Source: CAYLMM01 sp964384825 (lineage in GTDB: Bacteria; Krumholzibacteriota; Krumholzibacteriia; LZORAL124-64-63). From it: a DNA stretch of 28,044 bases. The notes beneath the pieces are model-generated. The model did not search any database, was not told where the DNA came from, and was given only the letters and a program-made list of their open reading frames with translations. Position 1 is the stretch's first letter. Each line of letters begins with the position of its first letter. Positions 1-9,254 of this stretch are shown here, one piece after another. The position numbers and the translations under genes are program-made. The DNA lies in NCBI GenBank assembly GCA_964384825.1, contig CAYLMM010000037.1, forward strand, positions 1-28,044, written 5' to 3'.

Positions 1-599
1 TGATCGACAGCCTGCAGCCCCAGTTCGCCTCGTTCCAGGCGACCGTCGCCCAGGGATTCCTGCCCCGTTCGGGCCAGGCGAGCCTGTTCGTCGAGATCGC
101 GCCGGGCATCGAAATCAACCGGGTGACCGACGTCGCGCTGAAATCGACCAACGTCACGCCCGGCATGCAGATCGTCGAGCGGCACTTCGGCATGCTCGAG
201 GTCCATTCCGACAGCCAGGCCGACGTCAGGCAGGCGGGAGCGGCCATCCTCGACGCCCTCGAACTGGAGGAGGGCAGCCGCCTGAAGCCGCGGATCGTCT
301 CCGACCAGGTGGTGCGCCATCTCGACGACCACCAGTGCATGCTGATCAACCGCATGCGCCACGGGAACCTGATCCTGGCCGGCCAGACCCTGTTCGTGCT
401 GGAGACCGAACCGGCGGCCTACGCGGCGCTGGCGGCGAACGAGGCCGAGAAGGCGGCCGAGATCAACATCCTGGAGGTGAGGGCCTTCGGGAGCTTCGGC
501 CGCGTGTACATCGGCGGCGAGGAGAAGGATGTCGAAACGGCCCGGCCCGCGGCGCTGCAGGCGCTGGAGTCGCTGACCGGGCGCGTTCTGAAGAAGTAG
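1..599 (+). CDS. BMC-T tandem-domain microcompartment shell protein, 5' end outside window
   Basis: A shell protein of a bacterial microcompartment with two BMC folds in one chain, of the kind that forms pseudohexameric trimers in the facets. The frame is open from base 3 and gives 198 residues, about a full BMC-T, so only a few N-terminal residues are probably missing. The GTG at 123 is internal, because shell-like sequence (FVEIAPGIEINRVTDVALK) lies across and upstream of it. Domain 1 covers about residues 25-100 and domain 2 about 115-195; the second has the typical LETEPAAYAALAANEAEKAAEI helix and a GSFGRVYIGGEE strand region. It is followed after 58 bases by the BMC-H gene and is probably in the same operon. 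It resembles tandem shell proteins of planctomycete-type (PVM-like) loci as I remember them. Sure of a BMC shell protein, less sure of the subtype. Confidence 0.85.
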   Translation, partial: IDSLQPQFASFQATVAQGFLPRSGQASLFVEIAPGIEINRVTDVALKSTNVTPGMQIVERHFGMLEVHSDSQADVRQAGAAILDALELEEGSRLKPRIVSDQVVRHLDDHQCMLINRMRHGNLILAGQTLFVLETEPAAYAALAANEAEKAAEINILEVRAFGSFGRVYIGGEEKDVETARPAALQALESLTGRVLKK

Positions 600-619
600 G
601 AAGTCCGCAACCACGACCG

Positions 620-638
620 GCCCCGGCGGAACCGGGGC
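620..638 (+). promoter_or_regulatory. Intercistronic hairpin before the BMC-H gene
   Basis: GCCCCGG (620-626) pairs perfectly with CCGGGGC (632-638) around a 5-base loop, between the stop of the upstream shell gene and the AAGGAG ribosome site at about 645-650. There is no T tract, so it is not a normal terminator. It could stabilise or process the message so that the hexameric shell protein is made in excess; this is inference. Confidence 0.4.
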
Positions 639-657
639 GAGAGCAAAGGAGCGAACC

Positions 658-954
<297 letters not shown>

Positions 955-979
955 CTCCGGTCCGACGACGGGAGGCGAC

Positions 980-1279
980 ATGAATCTGGCGAAGGTGCTC
1001 GGCACCGTGGTGTCGACACGCAAGGAACCCAGGATCGAGGGGCTGAAGCTGCTCTTCCTGGGACAGGCCGGTCCCGACGGCGAACCGACCGGCGGCACGG
1101 TGGTCGCGGCCGACGGCGTCGGCGCCGGCGTGGGCGAGTACGTGCTCTACGCATCGGGCTCGTCCGCGCGGCAGACCGAGGCCACCGACGGCAAGCCGGT
1201 CGACGCGGTGGTGATGGCCATCGTGGACAGCTGGGAGATCGGCGGCGAGGACAGGTACCTCAAGGGCCGGGACGATTGA
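980..1279 (+). CDS. BMC-P pentameric vertex protein (EutN/CcmL family), copy 1
   Basis: A 99-residue protein of the EutN/CcmL family, which forms pentamers capping the vertices of the shell. Visible marks are the N-terminal LAKVLGTVVSTRK strand, the LKLLFLGQ segment, the Gly-rich turn GVGAGVGEYVLYASGSSARQ and the C-terminal VDAVVMAIVDSWEI. A GGGAGG ribosome site lies about 5 bases before the ATG. Its stop is one base from the ATG of the aldehyde dehydrogenase, so the two are probably translationally coupled. It is one of three vertex paralogues in this cluster; this copy keeps the most typical family sequence. Confidence 0.95.
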   Translation: MNLAKVLGTVVSTRKEPRIEGLKLLFLGQAGPDGEPTGGTVVAADGVGAGVGEYVLYASGSSARQTEATDGKPVDAVVMAIVDSWEIGGEDRYLKGRDD

Positions 1280-1280
1280 C

Positions 1281-2738
1281 ATGAGCAGACTCACCGACCA
1301 GCAGGTCGACGCGATCGCCCGCCGCCTGGCGGGACGGATCGGCGTGCCGGTGGACGGCGGCACGTCGGGAGCGTCTGCGGGCGCCGGCTCCGCGGTCGCG
1401 GGCGCGCGCCTCGGCGACGGGGTCTTCGCGACGGTCGACGACTGCATCGCGGCGGCCCGGATCGCCTACCGGGCCCTGGGCGAACTGCCCCTGGCCAAGC
1501 GCGGCGAGATCATCGAGGCGATCCGCGGGACCATGCGGCGCGAGGGCGAGAACCTGGCGCGGCTGGCCGTCGAGGACACCGGCCTCGGCCGTCTCGACCA
1601 CAAGATCATCAAGAACAGCCTGGTGACCGAGAAGACGCCCGGCACCGAATGCCTGACCCCGGTCGCCACCACCGGCGACAAGGGCCTGACGCTGATGGAG
1701 TGGGCGCCCTTCGGGGTCATCGGCTCGATCACCCCGACCACCAACCCGACCAGCACCATCATCTGCAACACCATCGGCATGGTCGCGGCGGGCAACAGCG
1801 TGGTCTTCAACGTGCATCCCGGCGCGGTGGAATGCTCGATGGCGACGATCCGGCTGATCGACCGGGCCGTCAGGGGCGCCGGCGGGCCGGGCAACCTGGT
1901 CACCGCGGTCGGGCGGCCGACGATCGAGAGCGCCGGCGAGCTGATGCACCACCCGGGGATCGACCTGCTGGTGGTCACCGGCGGGCCGGGCGTGGTCAAG
2001 GCCGCGATGCAGAGCGGCAAGCGGGCCGTCTGCGCGGGCCCGGGCAATCCGCCGGTGGTGGTCGACGAGACGGCCGACATCGGCCAGGCCGGGCGCGACA
2101 TCGTCTTCGGCGCGGGCTTCGACAACAACATCATCTGCGTCGACGAGAAGGAGGTCTTCGTCGTCGAGAAGGCGGCCGACGCGCTGATCGAATCGATGCG
2201 GGCGCGCAAGGCCCGGCTGATCGACCGGGCCGAACTGCGCCGGCTGGAGAAGGTCATCTTCAAGGAGACGCCGCAGCCCCGCACCCACGGCGTGATCAAC
2301 AAGGATTGGGTCGGCAAGGACGCCGCGGCGATCCTGGCCGAGATCGGCGTGCGGGCCGCCCCGGACACCGCCCTGGTCATCGCCGACGTGTCCGAGGACC
2401 ACCCGCTGGTCTGGTCGGAGCAGCTGATGCCGGTGCTGCCGATCGTCCGGGTGAAGAACGTGGACCACGGCATCGACCTCGCGAAGGAGGCCGAGCACGG
2501 CTTCGGCCACTCGGCCGCGATGCACTCGCGCAACATCGACTCGCTGAGCCGCATGGCGCGGGTCATCAACACCAGCATCTTCGTCAAGAACGGACCCATC
2601 GTCGCCGGCCTCGGCGCCGGAGGCGAGGGGCATACCAGCTTCACCATCGCCAGCCCGACGGGCGAGGGCCTGACCTACCCGGTCAGCTTCAGCCGCCGCC
2701 GCCGCTGCGTGATGGTGGATCATTTCAGGATCGTCTAG
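1281..2738 (+). CDS. CoA-acylating aldehyde dehydrogenase of the microcompartment (PduP/EutE type)
   Basis: A 485-residue NAD-dependent aldehyde dehydrogenase predicted to convert an aldehyde and CoA to acyl-CoA inside the microcompartment. The catalytic Cys is residue 286 in FDNNIICVDEKEV, the usual context in PduP/EutE. Other family segments are WAPFGVIGSITPTTNPTST (about 141-159), the VVTGGPGVVKAAM region and CAGPGNPPVVVDETADI (251-267). The first 20 residues can form an amphipathic helix (LTDQQVDAIARRLAGRIG) followed by a Gly/Ala/Ser-rich linker, the design of an encapsulation peptide. The ATG comes one base after the BMC-P stop without a strong ribosome site, and the next ATG follows the stop directly, so translation is probably coupled. 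No diol dehydratase, aldolase or ammonia-lyase is visible, so the aldehyde cannot be named. Confidence 0.93.
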   Translation: MSRLTDQQVDAIARRLAGRIGVPVDGGTSGASAGAGSAVAGARLGDGVFATVDDCIAAARIAYRALGELPLAKRGEIIEAIRGTMRREGENLARLAVEDTGLGRLDHKIIKNSLVTEKTPGTECLTPVATTGDKGLTLMEWAPFGVIGSITPTTNPTSTIICNTIGMVAAGNSVVFNVHPGAVECSMATIRLIDRAVRGAGGPGNLVTAVGRPTIESAGELMHHPGIDLLVVTGGPGVVKAAMQSGKRAVCAGPGNPPVVVDETADIGQAGRDIVFGAGFDNNIICVDEKEVFVVEKAADALIESMRARKARLIDRAELRRLEKVIFKETPQPRTHGVINKDWVGKDAAAILAEIGVRAAPDTALVIADVSEDHPLVWSEQLMPVLPIVRVKNVDHGIDLAKEAEHGFGHSAAMHSRNIDSLSRMARVINTSIFVKNGPIVAGLGAGGEGHTSFTIASPTGEGLTYPVSFSRRRRCVMVDHFRIV

Positions 2739-3365
2739 ATGAACCGACCCGAAACAGCCTTCGCACTGATCGAATACGCCTACGCCGCCGACGGACTGGC
2801 GGCGGTCGACCGCATGCTGAAACGTTCGCCGATCGCGGTGCTGAAATGCGGCACCGTCCATCCGGGCCGTTTCCTGGCCCTGGTCGGCGGCACGGTCGCC
2901 AGCACCGAAGAGGCCTGGCGCGAGGGGACCGCCGGCGTCGATGTCGCCGACGACGTCTTCCTGCCCGATCCGCATCCCGCCCTGCGCGACGCCCTGACCG
3001 GCGACCTGCGGCACGACGACCACGAGGCGATGGCGGTGCTGGAAACCTCGACCTCGCCCGCCCTGCTGCGGGCGATCGACGGCGCCTTGAAAGCCGTGCC
3101 GGTCCGGCTGGCCGAACTGCGGCTGGCCGACGATCTCGGCGGCCGCGGCCTGGCGGTGCTCTGCGGCGGATTGACCGATCTGCAGGCCGCGCTCGAGATC
3201 GCCTCGGGCCGCATCGGCGACCGCGGCGAGCTGCTGGCCCGCTCCCTGATGCCGCGCGTCGAGCAGACCCTGCTGGACATCGTGTCCGGCGGCACCCGTT
3301 TCGGCCCCTGTCCTGTGCGCGAGCCGGAAGGCGCCGAATTTTTGCCCGCAGCCAACGGGGAGTGA
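2739..3365 (+). CDS. BMC-T tandem-domain shell protein, second copy
   Basis: A 208-residue protein with two BMC domains. Domain 1 spans about residues 6-88 (ALIEYAYAADGLAAVDRMLKRSPIAVLKCGTVHPGRFLALVGG) and domain 2 about 95-185 (AMAVLETSTSPALLRAIDGALKAVPVRLAELRLADDLGGRGLAVLCGG). Each repeats the strand, helix 'aD.mlK..pV.l' and strand pattern of BMC shell proteins. This family forms trimers with a larger, sometimes gated, pore. It resembles the BMC-T proteins of Haliangium more than the copy at the left edge, so the two probably have different roles. The ATG directly abuts the dehydrogenase stop codon. Whether it forms single or stacked double trimers cannot be told from sequence. Confidence 0.9.
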   Translation: MNRPETAFALIEYAYAADGLAAVDRMLKRSPIAVLKCGTVHPGRFLALVGGTVASTEEAWREGTAGVDVADDVFLPDPHPALRDALTGDLRHDDHEAMAVLETSTSPALLRAIDGALKAVPVRLAELRLADDLGGRGLAVLCGGLTDLQAALEIASGRIGDRGELLARSLMPRVEQTLLDIVSGGTRFGPCPVREPEGAEFLPAANGE

Positions 3366-3369
3366 TCCG

Positions 3370-3684
3370 ATGTTCCTGGGCAAGGTGATCGGCACGTTGG
3401 TCCCGTCGGTGATCGCCGAGGGCCTGTCGGGCGTGCCCATGCTCTGGGTCCAGCCCCTGGACAAGCGCGGCGAGCCCGAGGGCAGGCCCTTCGTCTGCGC
3501 CGACGGCACCCGGATGGCCGGCCCCGGCGAAACCGTCTACTGGGAGGCCAGCCGCGAGGCCGCGCTGACCCTCGACCCGAGCTACGTGCCGGTCGATCAC
3601 GCGGTGGTCGGCATCGTGAACGACGTGCAGATCGATCCCGGTTCCGAAACCCCCGCCGACTCCCCCGAAGGAGGCCCGCGATGA
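3370..3684 (+). CDS. BMC-P pentameric vertex protein, copy 2
   Basis: A 104-residue EutN/CcmL-family vertex protein. It has the FLGKVIGTLVPSVIAEGLSG start, LWVQPLDKRGEPEG, the conserved GPGETVYWEASREAAL turn and VPVDHAVVGIVNDV near the end. The Pro/Glu/Asp-rich tail after residue 88 is longer than the fold needs. A GGGGAG ribosome site stands about 8 bases before the ATG, only 4 bases after the preceding stop. Its TGA overlaps the ATG of the next vertex gene (ATGA), so the last two genes are coupled. Confidence 0.93.
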   Translation: MFLGKVIGTLVPSVIAEGLSGVPMLWVQPLDKRGEPEGRPFVCADGTRMAGPGETVYWEASREAALTLDPSYVPVDHAVVGIVNDVQIDPGSETPADSPEGGPR

Positions 3685-3956
3685 TCCTCGGACGCGCCGT
3701 GGGCCGCATCACCTCCACCATCCACCACCGGTCGATGGACAACCGCACGCTGCTGGTGATCGACAAGCTCGACGGCCGCGGCGAGCCGACCGGCGCCTAC
3801 CTGATCGCGGTCGACGCCGCGGGCGCCGGCGCGGGCGAGACCGTGCTGGTGCTGGACGAGGGCAACGGGGCGCGCCAGATCCTCGGCGGCTCCGACCTTC
3901 CGGTGCGCTCGGTGGTGGTGGGCGTGGTGGATGATCTGCCGCAGAGCGGTTCCTGA
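3681..3956 (+). CDS. BMC-P pentameric vertex protein, copy 3
   Basis: A 91-residue EutN/CcmL-family protein that ends the operon. It shows ILGRAVGRITSTIHHRSMDN, LLVIDKLDGRGEPTGAYLIA, the turn GAGAGETVLVLDEGNGARQIL and VRSVVVGVVDDL. Its ATG overlaps the upstream stop by 4 bases and is preceded by a GGAGG site inside the previous gene. Having three different vertex proteins is a feature I associate with planctomycete-type (PVM) and Haliangium-type loci. No clear terminator follows; the next gene is convergent and starts its stop codon 26 bases on. Confidence 0.93.
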   Translation: MILGRAVGRITSTIHHRSMDNRTLLVIDKLDGRGEPTGAYLIAVDAAGAGAGETVLVLDEGNGARQILGGSDLPVRSVVVGVVDDLPQSGS

Positions 3957-3981
3957 TCCCGTCCGGCCGCGACCGCGGCGC

Positions 3982-4437
3982 TCAGCGATAGAGCGATTTG
4001 ATCGCGCCCCAGCTCGGGTCGTCGCCGTCGACCGGGCCGTAGTCGGTGACAAGGACGGTCACGAAATAGTCCTGCGGCGCGATCGGCTCGCCGAAGACCG
4101 GGTAGGGCTCGACCTCAAGCAGGATCATCCGGTAGGGACCGACATCGTGATGCTGATCCCAGACATGGTAGGTGTGCAGGGCGAAATATTCGGCCTCGCC
4201 CCCGGGCGGCTGCATCCAGAGCAGGCATTCGGCGTCGCCCTCCCAGACGCAGAACACCCCGATCGGACAGCGGCTCTCGACCTGGACGCCTTCGAATCCG
4301 ACCATCAGGCCGTCGAGGCCGACCGGCTTGGCGTCGCCGAAGCGCAGGATGAAGGGCCAGTCGAAAAGGGCGGCCTCGGCGGCGGGGGCCGGGAGCATCG
4401 AGGCGAGAAGAACCAGCAGCAAGGCGCAACGGAACAT
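3982..4437 (-). CDS. Small exported protein of unknown function
   Basis: A 151-residue protein with a clear signal peptide: MFRCALLLVLLASMLPAPA, then cleavage probably after AEA near residue 22. The mature part has a short conserved-looking Cys motif, SRCPIGVFCVWEGDAECLLW, seen in small uncharacterised secreted bacterial proteins, and beta-rich sequence with several Tyr and Pro. The three Cys could form a disulfide or bind a metal. The start at 4437 is chosen over the longer frame opening at 4467 because an AGGA site lies about 8 bases upstream and the signal peptide then begins properly. It lies 49 bases downstream of cydB on the same strand and may be co-transcribed. I do not recognise a function; it does not look like CydX, which is about 40 residues and membrane-spanning. 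Confidence 0.7.
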   Translation of the reverse strand: MFRCALLLVLLASMLPAPAAEAALFDWPFILRFGDAKPVGLDGLMVGFEGVQVESRCPIGVFCVWEGDAECLLWMQPPGGEAEYFALHTYHVWDQHHDVGPYRMILLEVEPYPVFGEPIAPQDYFVTVLVTDYGPVDGDDPSWGAIKSLYR

Positions 4438-4486
4438 GGGGCGGCGTCCTCTCCGGGCGTATATCAAGGATACGAAATATCCCCCC

Positions 4487-5508
4487 CTAGTACGACATCG
4501 AATCCAGCTTCACCTTCCCCTGGAACACCCGGTAGATGTGGATGGTGTAGGCCAGGACCAGGGGCATGCCGATCGCCGCGAGGATCAGCATGGTCTTGAG
4601 CGTCAGCTGCGAACTCGACGCGTTGAAGGCGGTCATGCTGAGCTCGGGATCGGGCCGCGCGTGGATCAACTCGGGGAACATCCCGATGCCGAACAGCAGC
4701 AGCAGCAGCAGCATCGTTATCGACGACGACAGGAAGGCCCGCATCTCGCGCCCGTGGTGCATCTCGCGCGGGATGTTGGCGATCGCCAGCACGCTCAGCG
4801 CCGGCACCAGGAACAGGACCGGATGGTCGCGGAAGGGCGCGGCCATGTGCGGCAGGTAGAGCAGCGTGGCCATCGTCACCACCACGTACAGCAGGATGAA
4901 GGCGATGATCGAAGGCCGCACCCAGCCGCGCACCCGCTCGTTCAGCTCGCCCTCGGTCTTGAGCATCAGGTAGATCGCGCCGTGCATCATGAACATCGCG
5001 ACCACCAGCAGGCCGGTCAGCACCGTGTAGGGATGGATCTGATGCAGCAGGTTCCCGTGGTAGTTGAAGTCGGCGCCGATCGGCACGCCCCAGGCCACGT
5101 TGCCCAGCGCGACGCCGATCAGCAGCGACGCCGTGAGGCTCGAGACGCTGAAGGCCCCGTCCCAGAAGCCGCGCCACCGCGATCCCGGGCGCAGGCTGCG
5201 CACGTGGATCGAGACGCCCCGGAAGATCAGCATGAACAGCAGCAGGATGAAGGCCGTGTAGAAGCCGCTGAAGGCCGTGGCGTAGACGTGCGGGAAGGCC
5301 GCGAACAGGGCGCCGCCGCCGGTCACCAGCCATACCTGGTTGCCGTCCCAGAACGGGCCGATCGCGTTGAGGAAGATGCGGCGGTCGCGGTCGCCGCGGG
5401 CCAGCAGGTGCAGCCCCCCGACGCCCAGGTCGAAGCCGTCGAGGATCGCGTATCCGGTCAGCAGCACGCCCACCAGGACGTACCAGGCGATGTTGTAGAA
5501 TTCCTGGG

Positions 5509-5512
<4 letters not shown>
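4487..5512 (-). CDS. cydB: Cytochrome bd-type quinol oxidase subunit II
   Basis: Subunit II of the bd oxidase, a membrane terminal oxidase that reduces oxygen to water with electrons from quinol and works at low oxygen. The 341-residue protein is almost all membrane helices. It opens with YNIAWYVLVGVLLTGYAILDGFDLGVG, the conserved CydB N-terminus, followed by the loop NAIGPFWDGNQVWLVTGGGALFAAFP. The GTG start at 5512 overlaps the cydA stop by 4 bases (GTGA), so translation is coupled. A run of CTG codons gives a Leu-rich helix near residue 270; this is normal coding sequence. No cydX or cydDC assembly genes are adjacent. Confidence 0.97.
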
Positions 5513-6858
<1,346 letters not shown>

Positions 6859-6896
6859 GAAGTCGACTCCTGGCTATGGGTTCTTCGGAATCGCGT

Positions 6897-6926
6897 ATCC
6901 TAGAACGCCCCCGGCGGATCTTGCAA
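6897..6926 (-). promoter_or_regulatory. Putative cydAB promoter
   Basis: On the minus strand, TTGCAA (6926-6921) is followed by an 18-base spacer and TAGGAT (6902-6897), 38 bases before the cydA ATG. The arrangement is repeated almost exactly upstream of the PhnD-like gene near 26240. No Fnr or ArcA site is obvious. Confidence 0.5.
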
Positions 6927-6977
6927 GTCGGATCTGGTCGGGTTTCAGGCGTTCCCCTCGATGACTGCGGGGAGGAG

Positions 6978-7349
6978 TCAACGCGACCGTCGCCGGCGCA
7001 CGGCGATCACGAGGGCGTAGATGACGATGTTGGCCGCCAGGACCAGCCCCCCGAGCACGTACTGCGCGTCGCGGGTCAGGCCCGGCGGATAGACCAGCGG
7101 CATGATGTAATGCTCGATGAACCCCCCGGCGTATCCCTGCCGGTCGGCGGCCAGCCGCAGCCGGTTCTCCAGCGGCGTCAGCGGGCAGATCCAGCCGAAG
7201 ATCTCGATCAGCAACCCATAGGCCGCGACCGGGACGTGCACGTAGGCCGCCCACCCCCGGCGCAGCGCGAACAGGCCGCCGAAGACCACGTAGACGATGA
7301 ACAGCAGATGGATTGCGACCAGCAGGTCGGCCAACGCCCGGTACCCCAC
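6978..7349 (-). CDS. DUF2784 family integral membrane protein
   Basis: A small membrane protein of the DUF2784 family, function unknown. Visible family features are the first helix LADLLVAIHLLFIVYVVFGG, an FALRRGWAAYVHVPVAAYGLLIEIFGW stretch, the motif CPLTPLENRLR, then GGFIEHYIMPLVYP, and a last helix ending in a basic tail (AVRRRRSR). It has about four membrane segments. The start is ambiguous: the frame opens with GTG at 7355, but a GGGAGG site sits only 1 base before that and 7 bases before the second GTG at 7349, so 7349 (123 residues) is preferred. It is upstream of cydA on the same strand, but the cydA promoter lies between them. Confidence 0.88.
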   Translation of the reverse strand: MGYRALADLLVAIHLLFIVYVVFGGLFALRRGWAAYVHVPVAAYGLLIEIFGWICPLTPLENRLRLAADRQGYAGGFIEHYIMPLVYPPGLTRDAQYVLGGLVLAANIVIYALVIAVRRRRSR

Positions 7350-7460
7350 GACCACGCCTCCCGGACAGGGTTCCTACGATATCAGGGAAAAGAACCGGGC
7401 TGCGAACCGCAACCCGCGGCCGCGGCCGATATCCCGGCCAAGGGGGCGAAAAACGGGACC

Positions 7461-7619
7461 TTGGAGATCGCCGACGCCGAGGCCGCGGCCCATATACTTG
7501 TGGCGGCGCTGAGATCCCTTGAATATCCGTGGGTCATGGGGGAAAAAGCCCTGACGACCGCCGACCAGACCGACGCCATGCTGAACATCCTGCTCAACCG
7601 CCTGCGCAAGAGGAATTGA
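7461..7619 (+). CDS. Possible small protein, unsupported by homology
   Basis: A frame from TTG at 7461 to TGA at 7619 would give 52 residues, with an internal ATG at 7536 giving only 27. The end, DQTDAMLNILLNRLRKRN, looks like an amphipathic basic helix, and the codons from 7545 on are mostly G/C-ending like the real genes around it. A GGGA lies before the TTG; the ATG has no good ribosome site. It would end 38 bases before the radical SAM gene. Apart from this frame, the 308-base gap 7350-7657 shows only a CCGCGGCCGCGG palindrome near 7416-7427 and no clear promoter. Confidence 0.25.
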   Translation: MEIADAEAAAHILVAALRSLEYPWVMGEKALTTADQTDAMLNILLNRLRKRN

Positions 7620-7657
7620 GATGTCATAAAGAATCGCCGCAGCGAGAGGATCCGACC

Positions 7658-9145
7658 ATGAAGGCCCTTCTCGTCTACCCGAGCTATTCCGACACCTTCT
7701 GGGGCTTCGACAACGCCCTGAAGATCGTCGCCAAGAAAGCCAGCGAACCTCCGCTGGGACTGCTGACCGTCGCCGCCCTGCTGCCTGCCGACTGGGATCT
7801 GAAGCTCATCGACCTGAAGGTCACCCCCCTGCTCGACGAGGATCTGCTGCGGGCCGACCTGGTCCTGATCAGCGCGATGTCCATCCAGCGGGAATCCGCC
7901 GTGGAGGTCATCGCCCGCTGCCGGCGGCTGGGCGTGCGGACCGTCGCCGGCGGCCCCCTGTTCTCCACCTGTCCCGACGATTTTCCGGAAGTCGACCACC
8001 TCGTGCTCGGCGAGGCGGAAGTCACGCTGCCGCCGTTTCTGGCCGATCTCGCCGAGGACCGGGCGCAGCCCCGCTACGAGAGCCCGCTGCATCCCGACAT
8101 CCGCCTCACGCCGCCGCCGCGGTACGACCTGATCGACAGCGACAGCTACGTCACGCTGGACCTCCAGTACTCGCGCGGCTGCCCCTTCGACTGCGAATTC
8201 TGCGACATCACCTCGCTCTTCGGCCGCAAGGTGCGCACCAAGAGCGCCGCCCAGGTGCGGGCCGAGTTGGAGGAGATCCTCCGCATGGGTTGGCGGGGAG
8301 CGGTCTTCTTCGTCGACGACAACTTCATCGGCAATCCGCGGCGCCTGAAACGGGACATCCTGCCGATGATCATCGAGTTCATGCACTCGCGCCGCCATCC
8401 GTTCAGCCTGTGCACCCAGCTGTCGATCAACCTCGCCGACGATCCCGAACTGATGGCGCTGATGGTCGAGGCCGGCTTCACGTCGGTGTTCATCGGGATC
8501 GAGACGACCAACGAGGAAAGCCTGGCCGAATGCGGCAAGAAGCAGAACGAGAACCGCGACCTGCTGGCGTCGATCGCGAGGATCCAGGACGCCGGCCTGG
8601 AGGTCAAAGGCGGCTTCATCGTCGGCTTCGACAACGATCCGCCGGCGGTCTTCGAGCAGATGACCCGCTTCATCGTCGAGAGCGGCATCGTGACGGCCAT
8701 GGTCGGACTGCTGAACGCCCCGCGCGGCACCAAGCTCTACCGCCGGCTGGCCCGCGAAGGACGATTGCGACGGGAGGCCACCGGCGACAACACCGACGGC
8801 TCGATGAACTTCGAACCCATGATGAACGAGGCGGTGCTGATGGCCGGATACCGGCGGCTGCTGAGAAATATCTATGCAGCCGGGCCCTACTACGAACGGA
8901 TCCGGGGCTTCCTCGCGCGCTTCGACAAGGCCCGACCGAATCTGCGCCGGAGCCGGCCGAAATCAGGCGATGTGCTCGGATTCCTCAGATCGATCTACCA
9001 CATCGGATTGCGCGGCAAGGACCGGCGCCACTACTGGAGGCTCGTCTTCGAGACCCTTCTGCTGCGTCCGCGCCTGTTCCCGCTGGCGATGACCTACGCC
9101 GTGTACGGGCACCATTTCCGCAAGATCTACGAGCATTACCTCTGA
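7658..9145 (+). CDS. B12-binding radical SAM protein with DUF4070, HpnP-like
   Basis: A 495-residue cobalamin-dependent radical SAM enzyme, the class that methylates unactivated carbon. Residues 1-140 are a B12-binding-like domain (KALLVYPSYSDTFWGF, PPLGLLTVAALLP, DVDHLVLGEAEVTLP-like segments). The SAM iron-sulfur cluster ligands are Cys175, Cys179 and Cys182 in YSRGCPFDCEFCDI. Further family segments are VFFVDDNFIGN, FTSVFIGIETTNEESLAECGKKQN and GGFIVGFDNDPPAVF, and the C-terminal part after about 390 matches DUF4070. From memory the whole protein resembles HpnP, which adds a methyl group to C-2 of hopanoids, but no other hopanoid gene is nearby and the family is wider than HpnP. A GAGAGGA site supports this ATG over the upstream frame opening at 7529. 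The molecule modified is not known. Confidence 0.88.
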   Translation: MKALLVYPSYSDTFWGFDNALKIVAKKASEPPLGLLTVAALLPADWDLKLIDLKVTPLLDEDLLRADLVLISAMSIQRESAVEVIARCRRLGVRTVAGGPLFSTCPDDFPEVDHLVLGEAEVTLPPFLADLAEDRAQPRYESPLHPDIRLTPPPRYDLIDSDSYVTLDLQYSRGCPFDCEFCDITSLFGRKVRTKSAAQVRAELEEILRMGWRGAVFFVDDNFIGNPRRLKRDILPMIIEFMHSRRHPFSLCTQLSINLADDPELMALMVEAGFTSVFIGIETTNEESLAECGKKQNENRDLLASIARIQDAGLEVKGGFIVGFDNDPPAVFEQMTRFIVESGIVTAMVGLLNAPRGTKLYRRLAREGRLRREATGDNTDGSMNFEPMMNEAVLMAGYRRLLRNIYAAGPYYERIRGFLARFDKARPNLRRSRPKSGDVLGFLRSIYHIGLRGKDRRHYWRLVFETLLLRPRLFPLAMTYAVYGHHFRKIYEHYL

Positions 9146-9204
9146 TCCGATAGCGAAAACCACTTCCAATACCGGTGGCAACTGATATTGTGGTCCGGAT
9201 TTTG

Positions 9205-9227
9205 CGAAACGCGCCCGTCCCGTTTCG
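9205..9227. promoter_or_regulatory. Inverted repeat in the leader of the lipoprotein gene
   Basis: CGAAACG (9205-9211) and CGTTTCG (9221-9227) form a perfect 7-base inverted repeat with a 9-base gap, 28 bases before the ATG at 9255. It could be an operator or a leader hairpin. No convincing -35/-10 pair was found in 9146-9254. Confidence 0.3.
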
Positions 9228-9254
9228 TACAACCGTGCCTTTCAAGGAGGAAAG

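Noticed and set aside
1260..3509. 749-residue minus-strand open frame opposite the microcompartment genes
   Set aside because: It is antisense to five well-supported genes and has the Asp/His/Gln/Arg-rich composition produced by reading GC-rich codons backwards.
4690..4714. Run of CAG triplets
   Set aside because: On the coding strand it is a run of CTG Leu codons in a CydB membrane helix, not a regulatory repeat.
7529..7657. 43-residue N-terminal extension of the radical SAM protein
   Set aside because: It is low-complexity His/Arg/Pro-rich sequence, and a good ribosome site precedes the ATG at 7658, where family similarity begins.
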